From contig JALTKC010000497.1 in NCBI GenBank assembly GCA_027076245.1, forward strand, positions 1 to 10,662: a stretch of DNA of 10,662 bases. The letters run 5' to 3'. Shown here piece by piece: positions 1 through 7,316 of this stretch (position 1 is its first letter; each line of letters starts with the position of its first letter). This DNA comes from Gammaproteobacteria bacterium. Its GTDB lineage: Bacteria > Pseudomonadota > Gammaproteobacteria > GRL18. The notes under the pieces were generated by a model, which did no database searches, had not been told where the DNA came from, and saw only the letters and a list, made by a program, of their open reading frames with translations. The translations under genes were made by a program, and so were the position numbers.

Positions 1-1396
1 GTCCCAGCAGCATGGCAAAACACAGTACCCATTTGGAAAAGTCATTAATCCCCTGATAATTGGCACCGACATCCCCCAGGCCTGGTCCCAGATTGTTCAG
101 ACAGGCAGCCAGAGCTGAAAAGGCCGTCACCTGGTCCAGTCCACTGGCCATTAACAGCAGCATCATAATACTGAAACTGGCCACATAGAGGGCAAAAAAG
201 CCCCAGATGGCATTACTGACATTTTCTGACATGGCCTTGCCACCGATTTTAACGGGGATCTGGGCACTGGGATGAACAAGTCGGAAAATTTCCCTCAGCC
301 CCTGTTTAAATAACAGAATAAAACGGATCACTTTCATGCCGCCGCCGGTGGAACCGGCACAACCGCCGACAAAACTGATAAACAGTAACATAACCGGCAG
401 AAAACCTGGCCAGTTATAATAATCCGCCGTAGTAAAACCGGCCGTAGTACCAATGGAAATGGTCTGAAAAATACCATGGTGCAGGGCATCACCCCAGCTT
501 TCAAACGTCGTGGAGTAATGCAGGTACAGCACCGATATGGCTGATGCCGTAGCCAGGATCATCAGATAAACCTTAAATTCCACATCATAAAAATAGTGTT
601 TTATGCTGCGCATACGCAGAGCACTGAAATGCAGGGCAAAATTGACCCCGGCAATGAGCATAAAAAAACCGGCGATCATTTCAATGAGTTTATTATCAAA
701 ATATCCGATAGAGGCATCATGGGTAGAAAAACCGCCAATGGCTACCGTAGAAAAACTGTGGCCGACCGCATCAAACAGACTCATACCGGCAGCCCAGTAG
801 GCCAGCGCACAGGTGATGGTTAACCCCAGGTAAATATACCAGAGCGCCTTGGCGGTTTCGGTGATGCGGGGGGTCAGTTTATTGTCCTTAATGGGTCCCG
901 GTGTTTCCGCACGGTATAACTGCATGCCACCAATACCCAGCATGGGCAGTACCGCTACCGCCAGTACAATAATACCCATACCGCCCAGCCACTGCATTTG
1001 CTGGCGATAAAATAAAATGGATTTGGGCAGGTCATCCAGGCCGGTAAATACTGTAGCTCCGGTTGTAGTCAGAGCAGAAATGGATTCAAACAGAGCATCA
1101 GTAAAGGTCGCCTCCAGACTGTGTGACAGATAAAGGGGCAGGGAACCCACCAGACCGAAGACAAACCAGAACAGCACCACAACTACAAAGCCGTCACGGA
1201 TCCTGAGCTCCTTGCGCATATTGCGCACCGGCAGCCAGATAAATAGACCGGACAGCAAAATAACAAGAAAAGCATGAATAAAAGCATTAATTTCTGAGTC
1301 CTGATACCAGAGCGACACCGCTATGGGCGGGAGCACCGTGGTACTGAAGACCATTAGCAGCAGGCCGACAATACGTAAAATAACAAGGGGTTGCAT
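1..1396 (-). CDS. trkH: Trk potassium uptake system membrane subunit TrkH (C-terminus cut by window edge)
   Basis: This is the potassium-translocating subunit of the Trk system in the inner membrane, which works with the cytosolic regulator TrkA. Reading from ATG at 1396 gives 465 uninterrupted residues beginning MQPLVILRIVGLL; the family usually has about 483, so roughly 20 C-terminal residues lie beyond the left edge. All four pore-loop filter segments are visible: TTTGATVF near residue 111, AIGGFSTH near 219, GTTAGFTT near 316 and NNLGPGLG near 434. The intramembrane gating-loop motif GGCAGSTGGGMK sits near 344-355, and hydrophobic helices run throughout. The start matches the usual TrkH N-terminus (ITRIVGLL-like). 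The start codon is 15 bases after the trkA stop with no clear Shine-Dalgarno, so translation is probably coupled to trkA. No frameshift or missing motif was seen. Confidence 0.95.
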   Translation of the reverse strand, partial: MQPLVILRIVGLLLMVFSTTVLPPIAVSLWYQDSEINAFIHAFLVILLSGLFIWLPVRNMRKELRIRDGFVVVVLFWFVFGLVGSLPLYLSHSLEATFTDALFESISALTTTGATVFTGLDDLPKSILFYRQQMQWLGGMGIIVLAVAVLPMLGIGGMQLYRAETPGPIKDNKLTPRITETAKALWYIYLGLTITCALAYWAAGMSLFDAVGHSFSTVAIGGFSTHDASIGYFDNKLIEMIAGFFMLIAGVNFALHFSALRMRSIKHYFYDVEFKVYLMILATASAISVLYLHYSTTFESWGDALHHGIFQTISIGTTAGFTTADYYNWPGFLPVMLLFISFVGGCAGSTGGGMKVIRFILLFKQGLREIFRLVHPSAQIPVKIGGKAMSENVSNAIWGFFALYVASFSIMMLLLMASGLDQVTAFSALAACLNNLGPGLGDVGANYQGINDFSKWVLCFAMLLG

Positions 1397-1411
1397 AGTG
1401 TGCTTTACAGC

Positions 1412-2785
1412 CTAGATAAAGGTAACAGCCACCTGGAAGAGTCGCTCCACATCAATAATATGACGCTTATCCACCAGAAACAGTATAACGTGATCATCCG
1501 ATTCTATTACCGTATCATGATGCACAATAATCACCTCGCCATTACGTACAATGGCACCAATGGTGGTACCCGGAGGCAGGGGAATATCCTCCACCGCACG
1601 CCCCACTACTTTGGAGGTTTTCTTATCTCCATGGGCAATGGCTTCAATGGCTTCTGCGGCGCCTTTACGCAGTGAGTGCACCATTTCCACATCACCACGG
1701 CGCACATGGGCCAGCAAACTGCCGATAGTGGCTTCCTGGGGTGAGATAGCGATATCAATTTCACCACTTTCCACCAGATCCACATAGGCGGCCCGGTTAA
1801 TCAGCGCCATCACCTTGCGTGCGCCCAGTCGCTTGGCCAGCAGGGCCGACATAATATTAGCCTCATCATCATTGGTAAGGGCACAGAACACATCGGTGCC
1901 TTCAATATTTTCTTCAATCAGCAGTTCTTCATCAGAAACATCACCGAGCAGGACAATGGTTTTTTCCAGCTCTTCAGACAGCATTCGTGTGTTGGCCGGG
2001 CTATGATCAATGATCTTGACATGCAGCCGCCCTTCCAGGGTTCGCGCCAGACGCTGACCGATATTACCGCCGCCGGCAATCATAATCCGTTTAAAGGGCT
2101 TGTCCACTCGGCGCAGTTCCGACATAACCTTACGAGTATTGCGCCTGTCCACAATAAAGAATACTTCATCGTTTTCTTCAATAATGGTATCGCCCTTGGG
2201 AATGATAGGGCGTCCCTTGCGGTAAATAGCGGCTACCCGGGTATCAATATTGGGCATGTGTTTGCGGATTTCCTGCAGTTCATGGCCCAATAAGGGGCCA
2301 CCCTTAAAGGCTCGAACCGCCACCAGCTGTACCTGTCCTCCGGCAAAATCCAGCACCTGCAGAGCACCGGGGTATTCAATCAGACGCTTAATATAATCTG
2401 TTACCAGCTGTTCCGGACTGATCAGTACATCCACAGGTAAGGCATCATTGGTAAACAGTTCAGGATGAATGAGGTACTGGTTGGAGCGAACCCGGGCAAT
2501 TTTGGTGGGTGTATGGAAAATGGTATAGGCCACCTGGCAGGCAATCATATTGGTTTCGTCACTATTGGTGACGGCAATGAGCATATCGGCATCATCACAA
2601 CCGGCTTTTAACAGTATATTAGGATGTGATCCCTTGCCCCTGACCGTTCGGATATCCAGTCGGTCCTGCAGTACGCCCAGACGGCGGCCGTCCACATCAA
2701 CAACGGTGATATCATTATCTTCACTGGCCAGATTTTCCGCCAGAGAAGAGCCGACCTGTCCGGCTCCTAAAATCAGAATTTTCAT
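1412..2785 (-). CDS. trkA: Trk system potassium uptake regulator TrkA (double RCK domain)
   Basis: TrkA is the cytosolic nucleotide-binding gating protein that assembles as a ring beneath TrkH and controls potassium uptake in response to nucleotides. The 457 residues match the usual length of about 458. Two RCK-N Rossmann folds are visible: GAGQVG at 7-12 with the acidic strand-end Asp30, and GGGNIG at 238-243 with Asp260. Each is followed by an RCK-C domain (about 140-220 and 375-450), giving the N1-C1-N2-C2 layout of full-length TrkA. The ATG at 2785 begins MKILILGAGQVG, the family's normal start. trkH follows after 15 bases. The 74-base gap upstream, towards the response-regulator gene, contains a perfect TATAAT, so trkA-trkH could have its own promoter as well as read-through. 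The call is firm. Confidence 0.96.
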   Translation of the reverse strand: MKILILGAGQVGSSLAENLASEDNDITVVDVDGRRLGVLQDRLDIRTVRGKGSHPNILLKAGCDDADMLIAVTNSDETNMIACQVAYTIFHTPTKIARVRSNQYLIHPELFTNDALPVDVLISPEQLVTDYIKRLIEYPGALQVLDFAGGQVQLVAVRAFKGGPLLGHELQEIRKHMPNIDTRVAAIYRKGRPIIPKGDTIIEENDEVFFIVDRRNTRKVMSELRRVDKPFKRIMIAGGGNIGQRLARTLEGRLHVKIIDHSPANTRMLSEELEKTIVLLGDVSDEELLIEENIEGTDVFCALTNDDEANIMSALLAKRLGARKVMALINRAAYVDLVESGEIDIAISPQEATIGSLLAHVRRGDVEMVHSLRKGAAEAIEAIAHGDKKTSKVVGRAVEDIPLPPGTTIGAIVRNGEVIIVHHDTVIESDDHVILFLVDKRHIIDVERLFQVAVTFI

Positions 2786-2822
2786 TATACTTGTCTATAT
2801 ATGGTTAGCTGTACGCATAGTT

Positions 2823-2828
2823 ATTATA
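2823..2828 (-). promoter_or_regulatory. Possible -10 box for trkA-trkH
   Basis: A perfect TATAAT reads on the minus strand, ending 37 bases upstream of the trkA ATG in the short gap after the ntrX-like gene. A TG lies just upstream, one base off the extended -10 spacing. I find no good -35 at 16-18 bases, and a 5-bp hairpin (GTCAG / CTGAC, 2833-2847) occupies that area. It is a weak prediction from one hexamer only. Confidence 0.28.
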
Positions 2829-2859
2829 AGCAGTCAGCAGCACTGACCGTAACCGGGTT

Positions 2860-4275
2860 TTATTTTGCTTTGGCTACAATTTTTTTGGCATCAATACCCA
2901 GAGATTTCATTTTACGATATAAATGGGTACGTTCAACACCGGCCAGTTGGGCTACTTTACCCACACTGCCGCCAACTTCAATTAATTTCTGTTCCAGGTA
3001 AGCCTTTTCAAACATTTCCCGGGCTTCTTTTAAGGGATGATCAAACAGGCTCTGCAGAGCATCACTGCCGGAACTGTCCGATGCCCCCAGACCAAATTCC
3101 CCACCAGAACTTTCATATTTCTGTGCCAGTTGCAGTTCAACTTCTTCCAGAGAAATGGTTTCCTCATCGGACACAATTAACAGGCGCTGCACCATATTTT
3201 TCAGTTCCAGCAGATTACCCGGCCAGGTGTAATTACGCAAACGGTTTAAAGCGGCAATGGAAAAACTGCGGTAATTAAACTGTTCCTGCTGCACAAAACG
3301 GTCGCGGTAATAATTCAGCAGTTCAGGCACATCTTCACAATGTTCCCGCAGGGGCGGGACTTTAACCTGCAGCACATTAAGCTGAAAATACAGCTCAGAT
3401 TTAAATTTGTTTTCCTTAACCAGTTGTTCCAGGGAATAATGGGTGGCCGTAATGATCCGGCAGTTCAGGGTAATGGCTTCGCTGCCACCCATACGCTGAA
3501 AACGACCGGTCTCCAGAGTACTGAGTAGTCGGCCCTGGGTGGCCGGATCCATATCGCCGATATCATCAATATACAGGGTCCCCTTGCCGGCCTGTTCCAG
3601 CAGACCATAATAAGTTCGCCCATCCTGCTCGGAACCAAACAGTTCCCGTGCTGAGTTTTGCGGATCCAGTGTCGCCACCCCCAGTTCAATATAGGGCTGA
3701 TCCGCCCGGGGACTTAAACGATGCAGCAGCCTGGAGTACTTGCTTTTGCCGCTGCCCGGCTCACCCACAAACAGCACCCGGCTGTCATGCTGGGCAATCT
3801 GCTCTATCTCTCTGCGCAGTTCCTGGTTAACCTTGCTCTTGCCTACCGGCTCATCAACCGACAAAAGCTGATGACGCATATCCTGGTTTTCCTTATCCAG
3901 TTTATAGGCTTCCAGGGCATGTTCTACGGTGAGCAGCAGCTTGGCCAGTGACAGTGGTTTTTCCAGAAAATCATAGGCACCCAGACGGGTAGCCTCAACC
4001 GCTGTTTCCACGGTGCCGTGTCCGGACATCATAATGACTGGAAAACGGCTGGTATCATCACTTTCATACCATTCTTTTAATAAGCTGATACCGTCAATAT
4101 CCGGCATCCAGATATCCAGTAACACCAGATCCGGGGTTCTTTTCTGAACCATTTCCCGGGCCTGCTGGCCGTTTTCGGCAATTTCGACTTCATAAGCTTC
4201 ATCCTGCAGGATCTCCTGCACCAGTTCCCGGATATCCGGTTCATCATCAACAACAAGTATATAGGCAGATGCCAT
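2860..4275 (-). CDS. ntrX: NtrX-type response regulator with degenerate AAA+ domain
   Basis: This is a cytosolic two-component regulator, presumably phosphorylated by the kinase encoded just upstream. It has 471 residues. The receiver domain (about 4-122) has Asp10-Asp11, phospho-acceptor Asp54 (LLDIWMPD) and Lys106 (EKP). The AAA+ domain (about 145-370) has Walker A GEPGSGKS at 171-178 and Walker B LYIDDI at 234-239. A Fis-type helix-turn-helix lies at about 414-460 (VGKVAQLAGVERTHLYRKMK). The GAFTGA loop used to contact sigma-54 is absent: ELFGSEQDGRTYYGLLE stands where it would be. The usual Walker B Glu is Asp238, and the two arginine-finger positions of NtrC proteins are Lys292 and Gln298. 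It is therefore unlikely to be a classical sigma-54 activator and probably binds DNA as a phosphorylation-controlled regulator (inference). Lack of GAFTGA fits what I recall of alphaproteobacterial NtrX. The start has a good GAGGAA binding site. The family assignment is firm; the target genes are unknown. Confidence 0.88.
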   Translation of the reverse strand: MASAYILVVDDEPDIRELVQEILQDEAYEVEIAENGQQAREMVQKRTPDLVLLDIWMPDIDGISLLKEWYESDDTSRFPVIMMSGHGTVETAVEATRLGAYDFLEKPLSLAKLLLTVEHALEAYKLDKENQDMRHQLLSVDEPVGKSKVNQELRREIEQIAQHDSRVLFVGEPGSGKSKYSRLLHRLSPRADQPYIELGVATLDPQNSARELFGSEQDGRTYYGLLEQAGKGTLYIDDIGDMDPATQGRLLSTLETGRFQRMGGSEAITLNCRIITATHYSLEQLVKENKFKSELYFQLNVLQVKVPPLREHCEDVPELLNYYRDRFVQQEQFNYRSFSIAALNRLRNYTWPGNLLELKNMVQRLLIVSDEETISLEEVELQLAQKYESSGGEFGLGASDSSGSDALQSLFDHPLKEAREMFEKAYLEQKLIEVGGSVGKVAQLAGVERTHLYRKMKSLGIDAKKIVAKAK

Positions 4276-4320
4276 TTTATTTCCTCAAGTACCAAAGTCT
4301 TTAGTCATTGTTCAGTATAA

Positions 4321-4404
4321 CCTGGGAGTGCGGGCATCCTGCCCGCATCAGAAAAGCGGAACAATCCGGCTCATTGACGTGGGCAAGATGCCCACGCTCC
4401 CAGG
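4321..4404. repeat. Pair of inverted REP-like palindromes (BIME-like unit)
   Basis: Two copies of a 27-base motif face each other. The left copy (4321-4347) carries an 8-bp perfect stem TGCGGGCA-tcc-TGCCCGCA. The right copy (4378-4404) carries CGTGGGCA-aga-TGCCCACG. The outer ends CCTGGGAG and CTCCCAGG are perfect complements, and one copy matches the reverse complement of the other at 22 of 27 bases. A smaller hairpin CGGA-acaa-TCCG (4357-4368) lies between them. In each copy GGAG lies just 5' of the hairpin, as expected for REP elements moved by RAYT (TnpA_REP) transposases. The unit lies between the kinase and regulator genes, where its RNA could form a cruciform-like structure that affects mRNA decay or read-through (inference). 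Confidence 0.85.
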
Positions 4405-4437
4405 CAATTTCCACATGGCTACTGAATCATTAATTTC

Positions 4438-6570
4438 TTATACAGCAGGTAATCTTATCACCACCCGGGCTCCGCCCGGCGGCGCATTTTCTGCCAGAAT
4501 TGAACCGCCGTGCTCTTCAATAATCTTTTTCACAATCGCCAGTCCCAGTCCCGTCCCCTTGGGTTTATTGGTGACATAAGGGTCAAAGATATTGGCCAGC
4601 ATATCCTCCGGGAATCCGGAACCGTTATCAGTCAGTTCCAGCACGCACCAGTTTTGCTTGTTCAGTTCTTCCAGGTGAGTTTTAACCTGTAAAATAATTT
4701 TTTCATTATCCCCGGCGGCTTCAATGGCATTTTTAATCAGATTATGAAAAACCTGGCGCAAACGCCCCTGATCCACTTCTACCAGAGTGCCGCCAATCCC
4801 CAGTTCCTGTTTAATGGTCAGTTTATCGCTGCCGCGGTACAAATCAACCACTTCCATCAATAAACTTTCAATATCCAGGGTCTGCATTTTCAGTTCGGGC
4901 ATCTTGGCGTATTCTGAAAAAGCTTTAACCATTTCTTTCATACTGTCCACCTGATGAATAATGGTGGAGGTCAGACGGTCCATGGTTTCAGCATTTTTTT
5001 CATCCATGGTTTTCAGGTATTTATGACGAATGCGCTCAGCCGATAGCTGAATAGGTGTCAGCGGATTTTTAATCTCATGTGCCAGACGGCGGGCCACTTC
5101 ACCCCAGGCTGCATCTCTTTGAGCCTGCACCAGTGAAGTGACATTTTCGATAACAATTACATAGCCACCGTCCGCCAGAGCCGTACCCCGGCAGAGCAGG
5201 TTTTTACGGCCATCGGCTTCTATCAGGGTAATTTCTTCACTCCAGTGTTTTACCCGGTTCTGAACAGAACTCATTATCCAGCGCACCAGGGATTCCAGTT
5301 CCGGCTTTTCTCTGGCCAGCTGAAACAGGGACTGGCCCAGGTATTCATTAACATTAATACCCAGAATTACACTGGCTTCAGGATTACTGGTGCGGATCTC
5401 CTTGTTTTCTGAGAGACTGATAATTCCGGAGGACAGGTTGCTCAGCACCACTTCCAGATAATCCCGCTGACGCTTGGCCTGTTCATGGCTTTTTTCCAGA
5501 GCATTATGAGTCTGGGACAAACGGCGCACCATTTTATTAAAAGACTGGATTAACAGACCAAAGTCATCATCATTTAACAGGGGAATGGGTTTGTGATATT
5601 CCCCTTCCGCCACTGCCCTGGTGCCTTCGGCCAGATCCCGAACCGGTTCGGCAATACGACGGGCAGAAAAGAACGCCGCCCAGACAGCACTTAAAATACC
5701 CAACAGCAGCACCAGAGACAGGGTCAGGGTAAAGCTGATTTTAAGGGGCTTACGCAGATAGACCAGCCCTTTATATTCTGAATAGGCCTGCTGCACACTG
5801 GCTGCCAGCCGATGCTGCCGCTCGCTGATGGGAGACAGTGCCTGCAGGATAAGATAGTCTTTATCATTATAGGGAATACGCACCAGCACCCGGATGGTTC
5901 GACTGGAATCATCATCCAGATCCAGCACCACATGATCCCGCCCCTGCTGCAGGGGCAGTAACAGATCTGAACTGGGCAGATCGGGCACAAAGTCACCCTC
6001 TTCAACGGAGCTGGAACCCAGTATCCGGCCTCTTGAGGTCATCAGCGTCACTTCATCCACACCGCTTTTTTCGCGTATTTCGCTCAGTGAAACCACGGTC
6101 AGGGTGGTCAGATCTTTAAGTGTTTCATTGGTGAGCCGACGGATTTGCCGCAGCAAACTTTTTTTGCGTTCATCAACCGCTGAGCGGCTCAGGGTTAGCG
6201 CATCTTCCAGAGCCTTTTCCACCGTCACATCAAACCAGCTGTCAATACTGCGGTTAATAAACTGAATGGAAAAGGTATAAACCACCAGAGCCGGTAAAAT
6301 GGCCAGGGAAACAAAGATAATAACCATGCGCAGGGTCAGCCGGGCACCGGCCACATGCTGGCGCAGCTGACGCAGTAAACGCCAGGCCTGGCGGGCAATC
6401 AAAAATACCAGCATCACCAGAATAACCAGGTTGACCGCCAGCAGCAGATAATAAAGCTGCTGGAACTGTTCTGCATCCATGGAGGCGCTGTTGATCATGC
6501 GTAATGAAAACAGCAGCAGTATTACCAGAATAAAAATGGCCAGAGGACCACCGAATAGCTTGCGTATCAT
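4438..6570 (-). CDS. ntrY: NtrY-type membrane sensor histidine kinase
   Basis: This inner-membrane sensor kinase has 710 residues, about normal for NtrY. Hydrophobic helices lie at about 9-26, 38-59, 80-104 and 279-301. An extracytoplasmic segment of about 170 residues (about 108-275) is probably the sensing part. HAMP follows (about 300-355), then a PAS-like region (about 370-480). The dimerisation/phosphotransfer domain has His498 in RRLAHEIKNPLTPIQLSAER. The ATPase domain has N box Asn614 (NLIKNAIEAAG), G1 DNGSGFP near 648, F box DPYVTNKP near 663 and G2 GTGLGL at 672-677. All catalytic motifs look intact. The ATG overlaps the DUF4390 stop (ATGA), with AGGGG a few bases upstream, so the two genes are translationally coupled. 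NtrY/NtrX pairs have been linked to nitrogen and redox control in other bacteria; the signal here is not visible from sequence. Confidence 0.9.
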   Translation of the reverse strand: MIRKLFGGPLAIFILVILLLFSLRMINSASMDAEQFQQLYYLLLAVNLVILVMLVFLIARQAWRLLRQLRQHVAGARLTLRMVIIFVSLAILPALVVYTFSIQFINRSIDSWFDVTVEKALEDALTLSRSAVDERKKSLLRQIRRLTNETLKDLTTLTVVSLSEIREKSGVDEVTLMTSRGRILGSSSVEEGDFVPDLPSSDLLLPLQQGRDHVVLDLDDDSSRTIRVLVRIPYNDKDYLILQALSPISERQHRLAASVQQAYSEYKGLVYLRKPLKISFTLTLSLVLLLGILSAVWAAFFSARRIAEPVRDLAEGTRAVAEGEYHKPIPLLNDDDFGLLIQSFNKMVRRLSQTHNALEKSHEQAKRQRDYLEVVLSNLSSGIISLSENKEIRTSNPEASVILGINVNEYLGQSLFQLAREKPELESLVRWIMSSVQNRVKHWSEEITLIEADGRKNLLCRGTALADGGYVIVIENVTSLVQAQRDAAWGEVARRLAHEIKNPLTPIQLSAERIRHKYLKTMDEKNAETMDRLTSTIIHQVDSMKEMVKAFSEYAKMPELKMQTLDIESLLMEVVDLYRGSDKLTIKQELGIGGTLVEVDQGRLRQVFHNLIKNAIEAAGDNEKIILQVKTHLEELNKQNWCVLELTDNGSGFPEDMLANIFDPYVTNKPKGTGLGLAIVKKIIEEHGGSILAENAPPGGARVVIRLPAV

Positions 6571-7280
6571 GGCTGTGCCCCTGCGGATTCCGGGAGAGCC
6601 ATCTGATTTTTAGCCGGTTTCTTTTTCTGATTTTTAATCAGTATTGGCCAACGTGACCAGTTGCTTTCCAGCCGCCAGGCCGGTGACAGAGCCGCAATCT
6701 GGCGCAAAGCCGGAGGCAAATGGTTAATGTCCAACAGGGTATGGATCTGCACATAATATTGCTGATCAGCCTTAAGCTGCTGTTTTTCCAGTAGATGGGC
6801 GCCACGGATGGTACCCAGTACCTGCAGAGCCTCTTCCCGGCTGTTAAAGCTGTAGCGATCCTGAGTCGCCAGGTTTCTGACCACATGCACATTGGTCAAT
6901 GGATGGTAGGCCAGTTCAAACAACTGCTGGGATTCCTTGATAATGACATCCGACCACCATCTTCGCTGACGATACACCTGCACTTCTACGGCAATAGTCA
7001 GAGGAATCCCGTTTTCCAGCGCCTCAATGACTGCACTGGAAAAATTCATACTCAGATCCGCATCAATCAGAATATGCTCACCCTGAGCATAGGTTTTAAC
7101 TAAATTAACACTAAACTTCTGCTGTTCTGTGTATTGCGGCAGCACATTAAACACAACAAAAATGCCGCCGGAACCGACAATACCCAGCAACAGCAGGGCA
7201 AAAAACTGGCATCTGGCACAGCGTTGTTTGCTCCTCACCGGTTCAGGCTCAGCGGATTGTGCAACCACGGTCGTGTTCAT
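6567..7280 (-). CDS. DUF4390 membrane-anchored protein of unknown function
   Basis: The 237 residues carry the DUF4390 pattern: an ALENGIPLTIAVEVQVYR segment at about 87-104, then RRWWSDVI, a conserved SYHPL-like stretch (LAYHPLTNVHVVRNL), SREEALQVLG, and an ending SPAWRLESNWSRWPI. A basic and polar N-terminal segment of about 25 residues (with a CARC pair of cysteines) precedes one membrane helix at about 26-46, which may anchor the body outside the cytoplasm. The C-terminus is a lysine-rich tail. The function of the family is unknown to me. Its place between rsmB and an NtrY kinase, with a 4-base stop/start overlap with the kinase, suggests a role with that sensor (inference). The start is the first ATG in frame and is preceded by a short leader frame that ends on it. 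Confidence 0.82.
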   Translation of the reverse strand: MNTTVVAQSAEPEPVRSKQRCARCQFFALLLLGIVGSGGIFVVFNVLPQYTEQQKFSVNLVKTYAQGEHILIDADLSMNFSSAVIEALENGIPLTIAVEVQVYRQRRWWSDVIIKESQQLFELAYHPLTNVHVVRNLATQDRYSFNSREEALQVLGTIRGAHLLEKQQLKADQQYYVQIHTLLDINHLPPALRQIAALSPAWRLESNWSRWPILIKNQKKKPAKNQMALPESAGAQP

Positions 7281-7312
7281 AAGCGCTTAAAAATACCTTG
7301 CATCGCTTTCAT
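7277..7312 (-). CDS. Possible 11-residue leader peptide coupled to the DUF4390 gene
   Basis: A short frame MKAMQGIFKRL begins 4 bases after the rsmB stop, and its TGA overlaps the DUF4390 start codon as ATGA. The DUF4390 start has no obvious ribosome binding site of its own, so ribosomes finishing this frame could re-initiate there. AGGA lies 12 bases before the leader ATG, which is longer than ideal. It may equally be chance, since the frame is tiny. Confidence 0.25.
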   Translation of the reverse strand: MKAMQGIFKRL

Positions 7313-7316
7313 TAAA

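Noticed and set aside
596..823. Plus-strand open frames inside trkH
   Set aside because: They are shadows of the intact minus-strand trkH frame, which carries all four filter motifs.
2833..2847. GTCAG-cagca-CTGAC hairpin between ntrX and trkA as a terminator
   Set aside because: The stem is only 5 bp and no T run follows on the minus strand, so it does not qualify as an intrinsic terminator.
4077..4295. Minus-strand frame MVLEEIKWHLPI overlapping the start of the response regulator
   Set aside because: It is a different frame inside the receiver domain of ntrX, has no family features, and the in-frame ntrX start with GAGGAA binding site explains the region.
4321..4404. CRISPR repeat or riboswitch between kinase and regulator
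   Set aside because: There are only two copies, inverted and not regularly spaced direct repeats, and the hairpins match REP form better than any riboswitch I know.
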